From: Candidatus Omnitrophota bacterium
GTDB lineage: Bacteria; Omnitrophota; Gorgyraeia; Zapsychrales; JANLHA01
Direction of reading: 5' to 3'
Assembly (NCBI GenBank): GCA_023247815.1
Contig: JAHFFS010000076.1
Coordinates: 1 to 7,163 of the forward strand
Length of the DNA: 7,163 bases
The translations under genes were made by a program, and so were the position numbers. Shown here in pieces: positions 1 to 5,855 of the stretch (the first letter of the stretch is position 1; each line of letters starts with the position of its first letter). The notes under the pieces were generated by a model. It saw only the letters and a program-made list of their open reading frames with translations, ran no database searches and was not told where the DNA came from.

Positions 1-229
1 CTTTCACCAAACCGGCAATATCCACAAACCTGATCCCCGATGGCGTCATTTTCACGCTTTGAAATTTCTCAACGAGTTTCGGCAATCGAGGGTCCGGCAA
101 CGGAACAATCCCGACATTCGGCTCGATGGTACAAAAGGGGAAATTTTCCGCGGCCGCTCCGGCACCGGTCAAGGCATTGAAAAGCGTCGATTTCCCAACG
201 TTAGGCAGCCCGACAATCCCGATCTCCAT
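1..229 (-). CDS. ychF: Redox-regulated ATPase/GTPase YchF (Obg family), N-terminal part, cut by window edge
   Basis: Reverse translation from the ATG at 229-227 gives 76 residues, still open at the left edge. Seen: the P-loop GLPNVGKST at residues 7-15, the switch segment NFPFCTIEPN at 29-38, PDPRL at 45-49 and the Walker-B-like DIAGLV at 70-75. These are hallmarks of YchF/OLA1, a cytosolic P-loop NTPase that prefers ATP, binds ribosomes and is linked to stress and redox response. The family is normally about 360 residues, so roughly four fifths lies outside the window. A GAGAGG stretch about 10 nt upstream can serve as ribosome binding site. The start lies 21 nt after the stop of the upstream MORN-repeat gene, so co-transcription is possible. 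YchF is a housekeeping protein and its position here need not imply a functional link with the neighbours. Confidence 0.97.
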   Translation of the reverse strand, partial: MEIGIVGLPNVGKSTLFNALTGAGAAAENFPFCTIEPNVGIVPLPDPRLPKLVEKFQSVKMTPSGIRFVDIAGLVK

Positions 230-250
230 GCTGTTTCATCCTCTCTCTAT

Positions 251-1105
251 TCATTTTACGTCGGTGGCAAGGACACTGCCATTTTCACCGTACTCGGTAC
301 GCTTGACGAGCTCTCCATGGTCATAGACTTCTAACAATTTGATCTGACCGCTGGGATCATATTCTTTCAACTCACCCTGTTTTTTACCTTCAACAAAACT
401 CATCTCTCGACGAAGATGGCCATCTTCATAATAACTGATCGCCGGCCCATCATATTCCCCATTTTTGTATTGGACCGTGGAAAGCACCTGGCCATTTTGC
501 GCGTACGCCTTGGCCGTGCCATCCAATGTTCCATTTTTATAATTTTTCTCGTCCTGCAGTTCGCCGGTCACATAATACGTTGTCAAAGCACCTTCAAGAT
601 TGTTCTTTACAAACGGCCTCTTTTCCATAACCTGTCCGGTCCGATAATACTCAATGAATTCGCCTTCCCGCAAGCCGTCCACATAATTCTCAAGCAGATG
701 GAGATGATGGTTGTCATAATACACTTTGGTTGGGCCGTTCAATTTGCCTTTCGTGTAAAGTGTTTCCGAAAAAAGGTCGCCGCTCTCCTGATAGCCTTTT
801 GCCAGCCCCTCTCTTTCTCCATCGACATACCGAACTTCTTCAAGAAGAGTCCCGTTCTCATAAAATTTTTTCGCGTCCCCTTCCATCTTCCCCGCTTTAT
901 AAGGTATTTCTTCAAACAGCTGGCCAGACGGGTAGAACTGCTTGCTCACTCCCTCAATGACACCACCAACATACGGTCGCTCAAAATGGACTTTACCGTC
1001 TTCGAAATACTCATACTCCAATCCATCTTTATGTTCTTGCGCCAGAACCGCTCCCCCGCAACACATCAAAAAAACAATTGCGAAAACCCCGTGATGTTTT
1101 TTCAT
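251..1105 (-). CDS. Exported MORN_2 (YwqK-like) repeat protein
   Basis: A 284-residue protein. Residues 1-22 form a signal peptide: MKKHH, a hydrophobic stretch, then AVLA before Q23. No good lipobox is present, so signal peptidase I cleavage is most likely. From G28 to V267 there are ten tandem units of exactly 24 residues, each roughly GxxKxYYxNGxLxxExxYxxGxxx, with a 17-residue partial unit at the C-terminus. This is the MORN_2 pattern; automatic pipelines often label such proteins 'YwqK family antitoxin'. No toxin gene is adjacent and the protein appears exported, so an antitoxin role is unlikely. Such repeats form an elongated beta-hairpin solenoid used for binding; the ligand is unknown. 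The ATG overlaps the TGA of the upstream GT-C/TPR gene (ATGA). A CGGAGG ribosome site 7 nt before the start lies inside that gene's 3' end, so translation is probably coupled. Confidence 0.88.
   Translation of the reverse strand: MKKHHGVFAIVFLMCCGGAVLAQEHKDGLEYEYFEDGKVHFERPYVGGVIEGVSKQFYPSGQLFEEIPYKAGKMEGDAKKFYENGTLLEEVRYVDGEREGLAKGYQESGDLFSETLYTKGKLNGPTKVYYDNHHLHLLENYVDGLREGEFIEYYRTGQVMEKRPFVKNNLEGALTTYYVTGELQDEKNYKNGTLDGTAKAYAQNGQVLSTVQYKNGEYDGPAISYYEDGHLRREMSFVEGKKQGELKEYDPSGQIKLLEVYDHGELVKRTEYGENGSVLATDVK
1102..1105 (-). promoter_or_regulatory. ATGA stop/start overlap (translational coupling)
   Basis: The TGA of the GT-C/TPR gene (1104-1102) and the ATG of the MORN-repeat gene (1105-1103) share two bases. 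The Shine-Dalgarno GGAGG (complement of 1113-1117) lies within the last codons of the upstream gene. This arrangement normally couples translation and suggests the two proteins are needed together. Confidence 0.85.
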
Positions 1106-3072
1106 GGCTTTACCTCCGTTAGCGACTGTAAAAATTTTAAATAACCTACGTCAAGAGCCATGCCCAAATCCAGCACGGTCTTCGCGTCCGCTAAAGCCTG
1201 TGTTTTTTTACCGATACGGGCATACGACAAAGAACGATTAAAATAAGCGGATGCATAATCAAATTTCAATTGGATCGCCTGACTGAAATCCTTAATGGCG
1301 GCATCGAGATTATCCATTTGTAAATAATAGACCCCGCGGTTATTGTAACTTTCCGCTTTCATCGGATCAGTGGCGATGGCTCGATTATAATCCGCAAAAG
1401 CCTGCTCCTTTTTTCCCTGACGAGTGAAAAGCACTCCTCGATTGCTATAAGCCTCAGAATATTGTGGGTTTATTTTTAGGGCTTCCTCATAATCTCGCAG
1501 AGCAAATTTGATGTTGCCAAGCTGTTCGTAAACCAATGCTCGGCTATTGTAAGCACCGGCACTCAGTGGGTCAAGTTCAATCGCCCGATTGTGGTCCTGC
1601 AGGGCCAAATCCCAGAGACCTAGATTCTGATAATTGATCCCGCGATTGTTATAAGCGTTCGCGTATTGCGGATTGATTTTAATCGCTTCCGTATAATCAG
1701 CAATCGCTCGTTGATAATCTTTGCGTTTGCTGTAAACGTTGCCCCGGTTATTATAAGCCTCATCGTGGTCGGGACGAATAAGAATCGCCATATTGTAATC
1801 GGCCAACGCTTCGCTGGTGCGTCCCAAGCTTTCTAAATAAAACCCTCGGTTGTTATAAGACAAAGACTTCATCGGAGAATATCTAACCACATGATTCCAG
1901 AAGGTGAGCGGATTTTTCCAAATGTTAATCTGTGCGATTGTCTTACCAACGAGCAACAAAAACACAGCGATGGTGATCCCCCAAAAGACTCTGAGGTAAT
2001 CCTGCCCCTGCATTCTAGCCCTGTTCAGCCCGAAATCACCAAGCGCGCCCAACCCCAAACAAATCCCCAAACTCGGTAAATACATAAAACGGTCTGCCAC
2101 GATGTTTTGGTCATGAAGATCAAAACGCAGTAGAAAAAATATCGACAAAAAGAAATAAGCGGCGGCAAAAATCACCTGACGGTTATGACGAAATCGATAC
2201 AAAAGGAACGCTGTCCCGACAAGAATGGCAAGTGCCAAAAAATACTGCGGCTGAGACAACTGGATCGGCATCGGAAGCTGATAAAGCGGGACAAGGACCA
2301 CGGGAACAAAAAACTGTTTGAGATAAAAGGCCAATGACCATACCCATATCAACGCCGCGTCGTGAAGGTTATCCCACGGGACGCGGGAGTGCAAAGAATA
2401 GGTGATCCACGTAATCGGCACGACGATGATGAAAAAAGGCAATTTATCAAAAAGACAATTAAGACTCATTTTCCGTTGATAAAACCAATCCAAAAGCAAG
2501 AGAATCAATGGCAAACTCAATGCCATCGGTTTTGCCAAAATGCTCAACATCCCCAAAAATAGACTCAAAAAATAAAATTTTATGCCACGACGATTGAGAT
2601 ATTTTCCATAAGACCATAACGCTGCTAAATAAAAAAACGCGTATAAGACATCTTTGCGTTCCGTGACCCAAACGACCGACTCAACATGCATGGGATGAAC
2701 ACCGAAAAGCAGCGCCCCAAATAAAGACGCCCTTAAAGAAAACCCCAAATTCAATCCCAACAGCAAAACAAATGCGCTGACCACCACGTGCAGCACAACG
2801 TTATCCAGATGATAAATGAACGCATTAAAAGCAAACCACTGATGTTCCAAGGCGTAGGAGAGGACGGTCAGAGGGATGTAAGTCTTTTGCACAGTCCCAG
2901 TAAAAGTCGCCTTGATATGGAACCATGACAACGAACGAACCAACGGATTATCTAAAAGATGGGCAGGGTCATCTAAATTGGAAAATCCATGAAACAACGA
3001 GGGATAAAAGGTCAAAAAGACAACGACCACGATTCCCGCAAAGGCCAGCACCGCTTTGGTGTTCGTTTTCAA
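1102..3072 (-). CDS. GT-C-fold (TMTC-like) polytopic membrane protein with seven C-terminal TPRs
   Basis: A 656-residue protein. Residues 1-400 are polytopic, with about ten hydrophobic segments starting at 8-26. An acidic loop after the first helix, NLDDPAHLLDNP (32-43), is where GT-C glycosyltransferases place their catalytic acid. HPMHVESVVWVTERKDVL (126-143) and DRFMYLPSLG (327-336) are typical of bacterial relatives of eukaryotic TMTC O-mannosyltransferases. Residues 405-642 carry seven TPR units in an exact 34-residue register, each opening with a variant of AYNNRG (at 405, 439, 473, 507, 541, 575, 609). Family knowledge suggests transfer of sugar from a polyprenyl-phosphate donor on the extracytoplasmic side, with the TPRs binding the acceptor; donor and acceptor are unknown. 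The start is TTG: an in-frame TAA lies 18 nt upstream (it is the stop of the previous gene), there is no in-frame ATG before the first helix, and the ribosome site is weak. The 3' end overlaps the MORN gene by 4 nt. Confidence 0.85.
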   Translation of the reverse strand: MKTNTKAVLAFAGIVVVVFLTFYPSLFHGFSNLDDPAHLLDNPLVRSLSWFHIKATFTGTVQKTYIPLTVLSYALEHQWFAFNAFIYHLDNVVLHVVVSAFVLLLGLNLGFSLRASLFGALLFGVHPMHVESVVWVTERKDVLYAFFYLAALWSYGKYLNRRGIKFYFLSLFLGMLSILAKPMALSLPLILLLLDWFYQRKMSLNCLFDKLPFFIIVVPITWITYSLHSRVPWDNLHDAALIWVWSLAFYLKQFFVPVVLVPLYQLPMPIQLSQPQYFLALAILVGTAFLLYRFRHNRQVIFAAAYFFLSIFFLLRFDLHDQNIVADRFMYLPSLGICLGLGALGDFGLNRARMQGQDYLRVFWGITIAVFLLLVGKTIAQINIWKNPLTFWNHVVRYSPMKSLSYNNRGFYLESLGRTSEALADYNMAILIRPDHDEAYNNRGNVYSKRKDYQRAIADYTEAIKINPQYANAYNNRGINYQNLGLWDLALQDHNRAIELDPLSAGAYNSRALVYEQLGNIKFALRDYEEALKINPQYSEAYSNRGVLFTRQGKKEQAFADYNRAIATDPMKAESYNNRGVYYLQMDNLDAAIKDFSQAIQLKFDYASAYFNRSLSYARIGKKTQALADAKTVLDLGMALDVGYLKFLQSLTEVKP

Positions 3073-3090
3073 CGTTTCTGCGATTTGATT

Positions 3091-3342
3091 TTATTCAAAT
3101 TCTTCCCACGGAACAGCGTGTTTGATCCGAAACTCTATTTCTTTACGCGCTTCCTTACTATTATTATCGATATAACCGTCAACGAGCTTTTGACGTATCT
3201 CGCAATGCGTATTATCGGTAAAAGCGCACCGATAATCCTGGTAATCTTTGCGATATTCAATAGAATCAACCTGCTTTTGCTCCTTCATCTCCTTAACAAA
3301 ATCCTGAATCACAGCCAAAACCTTCTCCGGTTGGTATTTCAT
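3091..3342 (-). CDS. Small charged protein of unknown function (83 aa)
   Basis: Not recognised. The product is 83 residues, strongly charged (many K, E, D), with no signal peptide or membrane segment, so it is probably cytoplasmic. Residues 1-30 look helical (MKYQPEKVLAVIQDFVKEMK...), there are two cysteines in the middle (CAF...HCE) and a short acidic end, PWEEFE. Coding status is supported by a near-perfect ribosome site, AAGGAGG, 5 nt before the ATG, and by its fit between two same-strand genes: 62 nt after the TPR gene and 18 nt before the TTG of the GT-C/TPR gene. That 62-nt gap is AT-rich and shows no convincing terminator or promoter. It may be an accessory factor of the operon, but nothing in the sequence shows its role. 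Confidence 0.75.
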   Translation of the reverse strand: MKYQPEKVLAVIQDFVKEMKEQKQVDSIEYRKDYQDYRCAFTDNTHCEIRQKLVDGYIDNNSKEARKEIEFRIKHAVPWEEFE

Positions 3343-3404
3343 CCCCGCCTCCTTGTCAAAAAGTTTTTCTTCTCTTATTCAATAATAAAATAATCTTCAC
3401 CAAT

Positions 3405-4766
3405 TTACAAATCGGATTTGATTTTATTTTTCAAACCTTCCAAAATTTGAATGGCAATTTGATTTTTCGGATTCATTTGCAACGCCTTTTCCAATTCCGT
3501 TTGAGCCTCGGGGAACGCATTCTTGTCAATGTTGATCTTCCCCAAATAGGCGTGAATCATATCAGCACCCGGCTGATCAGGTGCTATTTGCAATGAAAAA
3601 TTAAAATGGACTATGGCCTGATCATAGGCCCCCAGCGTATACTGACAGTACCCCATAGTCCGATAAATGGTCCAAAAGACCGCTTTGTCTTTTGGGAAGC
3701 GCGTCTTGATCAAAACACCCAATTCATTTAATATTTCAACCACCTGTTTGTATCGTCCCTGCGCCAACTGATTTTCAGCGACGGTCAAATAAGTCTCAAA
3801 ATTGTTGTAAGAATAAACTTGAGTCAAAACATCCGGCGGAAAAAAGCCGATCCAGTCGGTGCGGCTAGATGATAAAATCGATTCCAGCTCAACCAATTTT
3901 TGATCCTGCTGGGTATCCGTGTAGATCAGCGCCAATTGCGCGTGGGCTTGAGCGAAAAACGGCATAATCTCAACAGCCCGTTTAAAATTTATTAAGGCCG
4001 AATCCAACAACTGCTGATATTGTCCCTTCGACGATTCGTCTTTGCTCTGACGAGCCCATTGCTGATATATCACACCCATATTGAAATAGGCAATGGCATT
4101 GAAATAGTATCTTTCGTTCCGTAGGGCTACGATAAAATGCTCAACCGCCTCCTGATATTTCCCCATGGCGAAATAGACACAGCCCAAATTGTGATTCAAA
4201 GCCACATCATCTTTATTTTTTGGATACAGGGACATATACTCGCTCAAGGCCTCATCCCAGCGTTCTTCATACAAGTATGCATTGCCTGACCTCATTTCTC
4301 GGGCAAAAAAATGGTCTTGGCTGAATTGATATTCTCGTCGAAGGTCATTAGCACCATCAACCGCCTTTCCTTCTTTCGGACTTTCAAACCCGCCAAAAAC
4401 CACGTCCGCTGAAGTTCCGGGCGACTTCTCATTTGAATATTCATACCTCCGGTCAATCACCTCTTTTGGCGGAGCGTCCAAATAAATACCAACTCCATCC
4501 AGATCTCCATTCGTGTATTTCTCCATTCCTTCGGTGACCTCTTCCTTTTCCGCTTTTAGTTGAATTTCACTCTGCTTTTCCATTTTTGGCATGGGCAATA
4601 CCTGCGGCGATTGACTCTCCTCTTCTTTCCATTCGATCTGAACAGACGGCTGTACTGCATTGGAACCCATAACTTCGATTTCGCTAGCTTGATCAGCAAA
4701 AAGACAATGTGGAAAAAACAGAATACCAACGGAGAAAAACATGATCAAACCCTTATAAATCTTCAT
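3405..4766 (-). CDS. Exported TPR-repeat protein (453 aa)
   Basis: I chose the ATG at 4766, which opens directly on a signal peptide: MKIYKG, a hydrophobic core, then CLFA before DQ (about residues 1-26). A GGAAGTGG ribosome-like site lies just upstream. The frame is open further, to a GTG at 4808, but that adds 14 residues before the signal peptide and overlaps the uppP stop. Residues 27-145 are rich in E, K, Q and S and look disordered. TPR-like helix pairs follow at about 159-184, 189-218, 221-269 and 275-290, then a less regular middle, then 363-397 and 404-435. The single Cys near the signal cleavage site (FPHC) is not a good lipobox. The protein is expected in the periplasm or at the envelope as a protein-binding scaffold. 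It lies 29 nt downstream of uppP and upstream of another TPR protein, suggesting one envelope-related operon. Partner and function are unknown. Confidence 0.85.
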   Translation of the reverse strand: MKIYKGLIMFFSVGILFFPHCLFADQASEIEVMGSNAVQPSVQIEWKEEESQSPQVLPMPKMEKQSEIQLKAEKEEVTEGMEKYTNGDLDGVGIYLDAPPKEVIDRRYEYSNEKSPGTSADVVFGGFESPKEGKAVDGANDLRREYQFSQDHFFAREMRSGNAYLYEERWDEALSEYMSLYPKNKDDVALNHNLGCVYFAMGKYQEAVEHFIVALRNERYYFNAIAYFNMGVIYQQWARQSKDESSKGQYQQLLDSALINFKRAVEIMPFFAQAHAQLALIYTDTQQDQKLVELESILSSSRTDWIGFFPPDVLTQVYSYNNFETYLTVAENQLAQGRYKQVVEILNELGVLIKTRFPKDKAVFWTIYRTMGYCQYTLGAYDQAIVHFNFSLQIAPDQPGADMIHAYLGKINIDKNAFPEAQTELEKALQMNPKNQIAIQILEGLKNKIKSDL

Positions 4767-4795
4767 GACCACTTCCATTCTAAATCGCAAAGACG

Positions 4796-5563
4796 TTATA
4801 AAAGCCACATCAAAGATAGCGCCAAGACAATCCGATAAACGCCAAAAAGGATAAAATTGTTTTTTTGTATGAACATCAGCAAAAATTTGATGGATAAAAG
4901 GGCCACGGCGAATGACACAACAAAACCAACGGCGAGAAACAAAAAATGATCAGCGGTAAAACTGCCAGCACTTTTTAACAAATCCAATGCGACCGCGGCG
5001 CCCATCGTCGGGACAGACAATAAGAATGAAAATTCCACAATGGTTTTTCTTCTCAGTCCTAAAAACATCCCGCCAATGATCGTTGCCGCGGCCCGAGAAA
5101 CGCCGGGCACGACCGCTAGCGATTGAAAAATTCCGATGAGAATGGCCTGGAAATAAGTAATCGAGGTAAGATCGTCCGTTGAACGATCACTCTCACGATG
5201 CAGCAACTCAAAAACGATCAATACAATTCCTCCGATTAACAAAGACCAGAGGATCACGGTCGTATTATCAAAAAGGACGTGTTTGATGATTTTATAAAGA
5301 AAAAAACCAACGACGGCGGTGGGCAGAAAAGCCGCCGCGACCCGTTTCAATATCTTAGAATCAACGAACAGGCGCTGACCATACAACACCAGCACCGAGA
5401 GGATCGCACCCAATTGGATGGCGATTTCAAAACTTTTTAAAAATTCCGTCTGCTGCAATTTCATCAAGTGCGACGCTAAAATCATGTGGGCCGTCGAAGA
5501 AATGGGCAGAAATTCCGAAATCCCTTCGATAACGCCAAGAATAATCGCTGACATCAGATTCAT
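4796..5563 (-). CDS. uppP: Undecaprenyl-diphosphatase UppP (BacA)
   Basis: A 255-residue integral membrane enzyme that removes a phosphate from undecaprenyl diphosphate, regenerating the undecaprenyl-phosphate carrier for peptidoglycan and other envelope glycans; loss or excess affects bacitracin sensitivity. Seen: EGISEFLPISSTAH at 13-26, matching the family's EGxTEFLPxSSTGH with E13, E17, S23 and H26 at the active-site positions. PGVSRAAATI at 153-162 matches PGxSRSGATI, with R157 retained and the usual SG replaced by AA. Multiple hydrophobic helices and the length fit the family (about 255-275). The ATG at 5563 is preceded by AGGAG with a rather long 11-nt spacer. The gene starts 60 nt after the tRNA-Ser gene on the same strand with no clear terminator between, so it may be read through from the tRNA. 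It is the first gene of the TPR/GT-C cluster and would supply its lipid carrier. Confidence 0.96.
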   Translation of the reverse strand: MNLMSAIILGVIEGISEFLPISSTAHMILASHLMKLQQTEFLKSFEIAIQLGAILSVLVLYGQRLFVDSKILKRVAAAFLPTAVVGFFLYKIIKHVLFDNTTVILWSLLIGGIVLIVFELLHRESDRSTDDLTSITYFQAILIGIFQSLAVVPGVSRAAATIIGGMFLGLRRKTIVEFSFLLSVPTMGAAVALDLLKSAGSFTADHFLFLAVGFVVSFAVALLSIKFLLMFIQKNNFILFGVYRIVLALSLMWLL

Positions 5564-5623
5564 ATCTGCATCTTCTCCTATCTAACTGCTTTGTCTCAAT
5601 AAAAAAATGGCCGCAATAAAATA

Positions 5624-5712
5624 CGGAGAGACTGGGATTCGAACCCAGGACCTCGCTTACGCGAAGCAACGCTTTTCGAGAGCGTCCCATTCAACCACTC
5701 TGGCATCTCTCC
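5624..5712 (-). tRNA. tRNA-Ser (anticodon CGA)
   Basis: The minus strand folds as a class II tRNA. The acceptor stem is GGAGAGA with TCTCTCC (7 bp). The anticodon stem ACGCT/AGCGT closes the loop CTCGAAA, giving anticodon CGA (codon UCG). A long variable arm CTTCGC-GTAA-GCGAGG follows, then the T arm CTGGG-TTCGAAT-CCCAG. The next base is G, the discriminator expected for serine tRNAs, and the CCA end is not encoded (TAT follows), so it must be added after transcription. The layout closely resembles E. coli tRNA-Ser(CGA). The first 21 nt are duplicated 140 bp upstream, at the 3' end of the integrase gene. I could not identify a confident promoter in the 139 bp between that gene and the tRNA. 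Confidence 0.97.
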
Positions 5713-5715
5713 TAC
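5692..5715 (-). repeat. 24-bp direct repeat, copy 1 (5' end of tRNA-Ser; putative att site)
   Basis: This stretch covers the first 21 nt of tRNA-Ser plus 3 bp upstream. It is identical base for base to 5832-5855; identity stops at both ends (t/c at the left, a/g at the right). Next to an integrase gene, this is the expected appearance of an attachment core. Confidence 0.8.
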
Positions 5716-5797
5716 AAACAAAACGTTTAACCGTAACTAAATGTGCCCCCAAACAAAAGCAATTCAGAATGTGCCAGCTTCCTTAACTTTATTTGTT

Positions 5798-5829
5798 GTG
5801 GGGACAGTCCCTAAAGGGACAGCCCCCAC
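5798..5829. repeat. GC-rich imperfect palindrome (REP-like hairpin)
   Basis: Arms GTGGGG and CCCCAC (6 bp, 5798-5803 with 5824-5829) enclose GTCCC-TAAA-GGGAC (5 bp, 5807-5811 with 5816-5820), separated by a 3x3 internal mismatch containing one possible C-G pair. The fold works on either strand. No T-run follows on either side, so it is not a canonical intrinsic terminator, although it could slow transcription or protect the integrase mRNA end. The GGGACAGTCCC style resembles palindromes mobilised by REP-associated transposases, but no such transposase is in the window. Confidence 0.6.
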
Positions 5830-5831
5830 GC

Positions 5832-5855
5832 CAACCACTCTGGCATCTCTCCTAC
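5832..5855 (-). repeat. 24-bp direct repeat, copy 2 (tRNA-Ser 5' fragment overlapping integrase stop)
   Basis: An exact copy of 5692-5715 in the same orientation, 140 bp away. The rest of the tRNA is absent here, so it is only a 21-nt tRNA fragment with 3 flanking bases. The TAG stop of the integrase (5854-5852) lies inside it. Confidence 0.8.

Noticed and set aside
251..1105. Toxin-antitoxin reading of the YwqK-like repeat protein
   Set aside because: It has a signal peptide, no toxin gene alongside, and translational coupling to a membrane GT-C protein.
416..1144. Long plus-strand open frame (242 codons) opposite the MORN-repeat gene
   Set aside because: It is antisense to a well-supported repeat gene, has no recognisable domain or ribosome site, and is explained by the biased codons of the 72-bp repeat units.
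3349..3386. TTGACA-like -35 box in the gap before the 83-residue gene
   Set aside because: It lies immediately next to the ribosome site, leaving no room for a -10 box and leader; chance match.
3405..3424. Short inverted repeat CAAATC/GATTTG at the end of the TPR gene as a terminator
   Set aside because: The arms are 6 bp with a 1-nt centre, AT-rich, and only weak T-richness follows; too weak to call.
4437..4531. Single MORN-like stretch (KYTNGDLDG) in the exported TPR protein
   Set aside because: There is only one short match with no repeat on either side; probably chance.
4767..4808. 14-residue N-terminal extension (GTG start) of the exported TPR protein
   Set aside because: It would precede a canonical signal peptide and overlap the uppP stop; the ATG at 4766 with its GGAAGTGG site is better.
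5427..5690. Minus-strand 87-codon frame
   Set aside because: It runs through most of the tRNA-Ser gene and into the 5' part of uppP in another frame; shadow.
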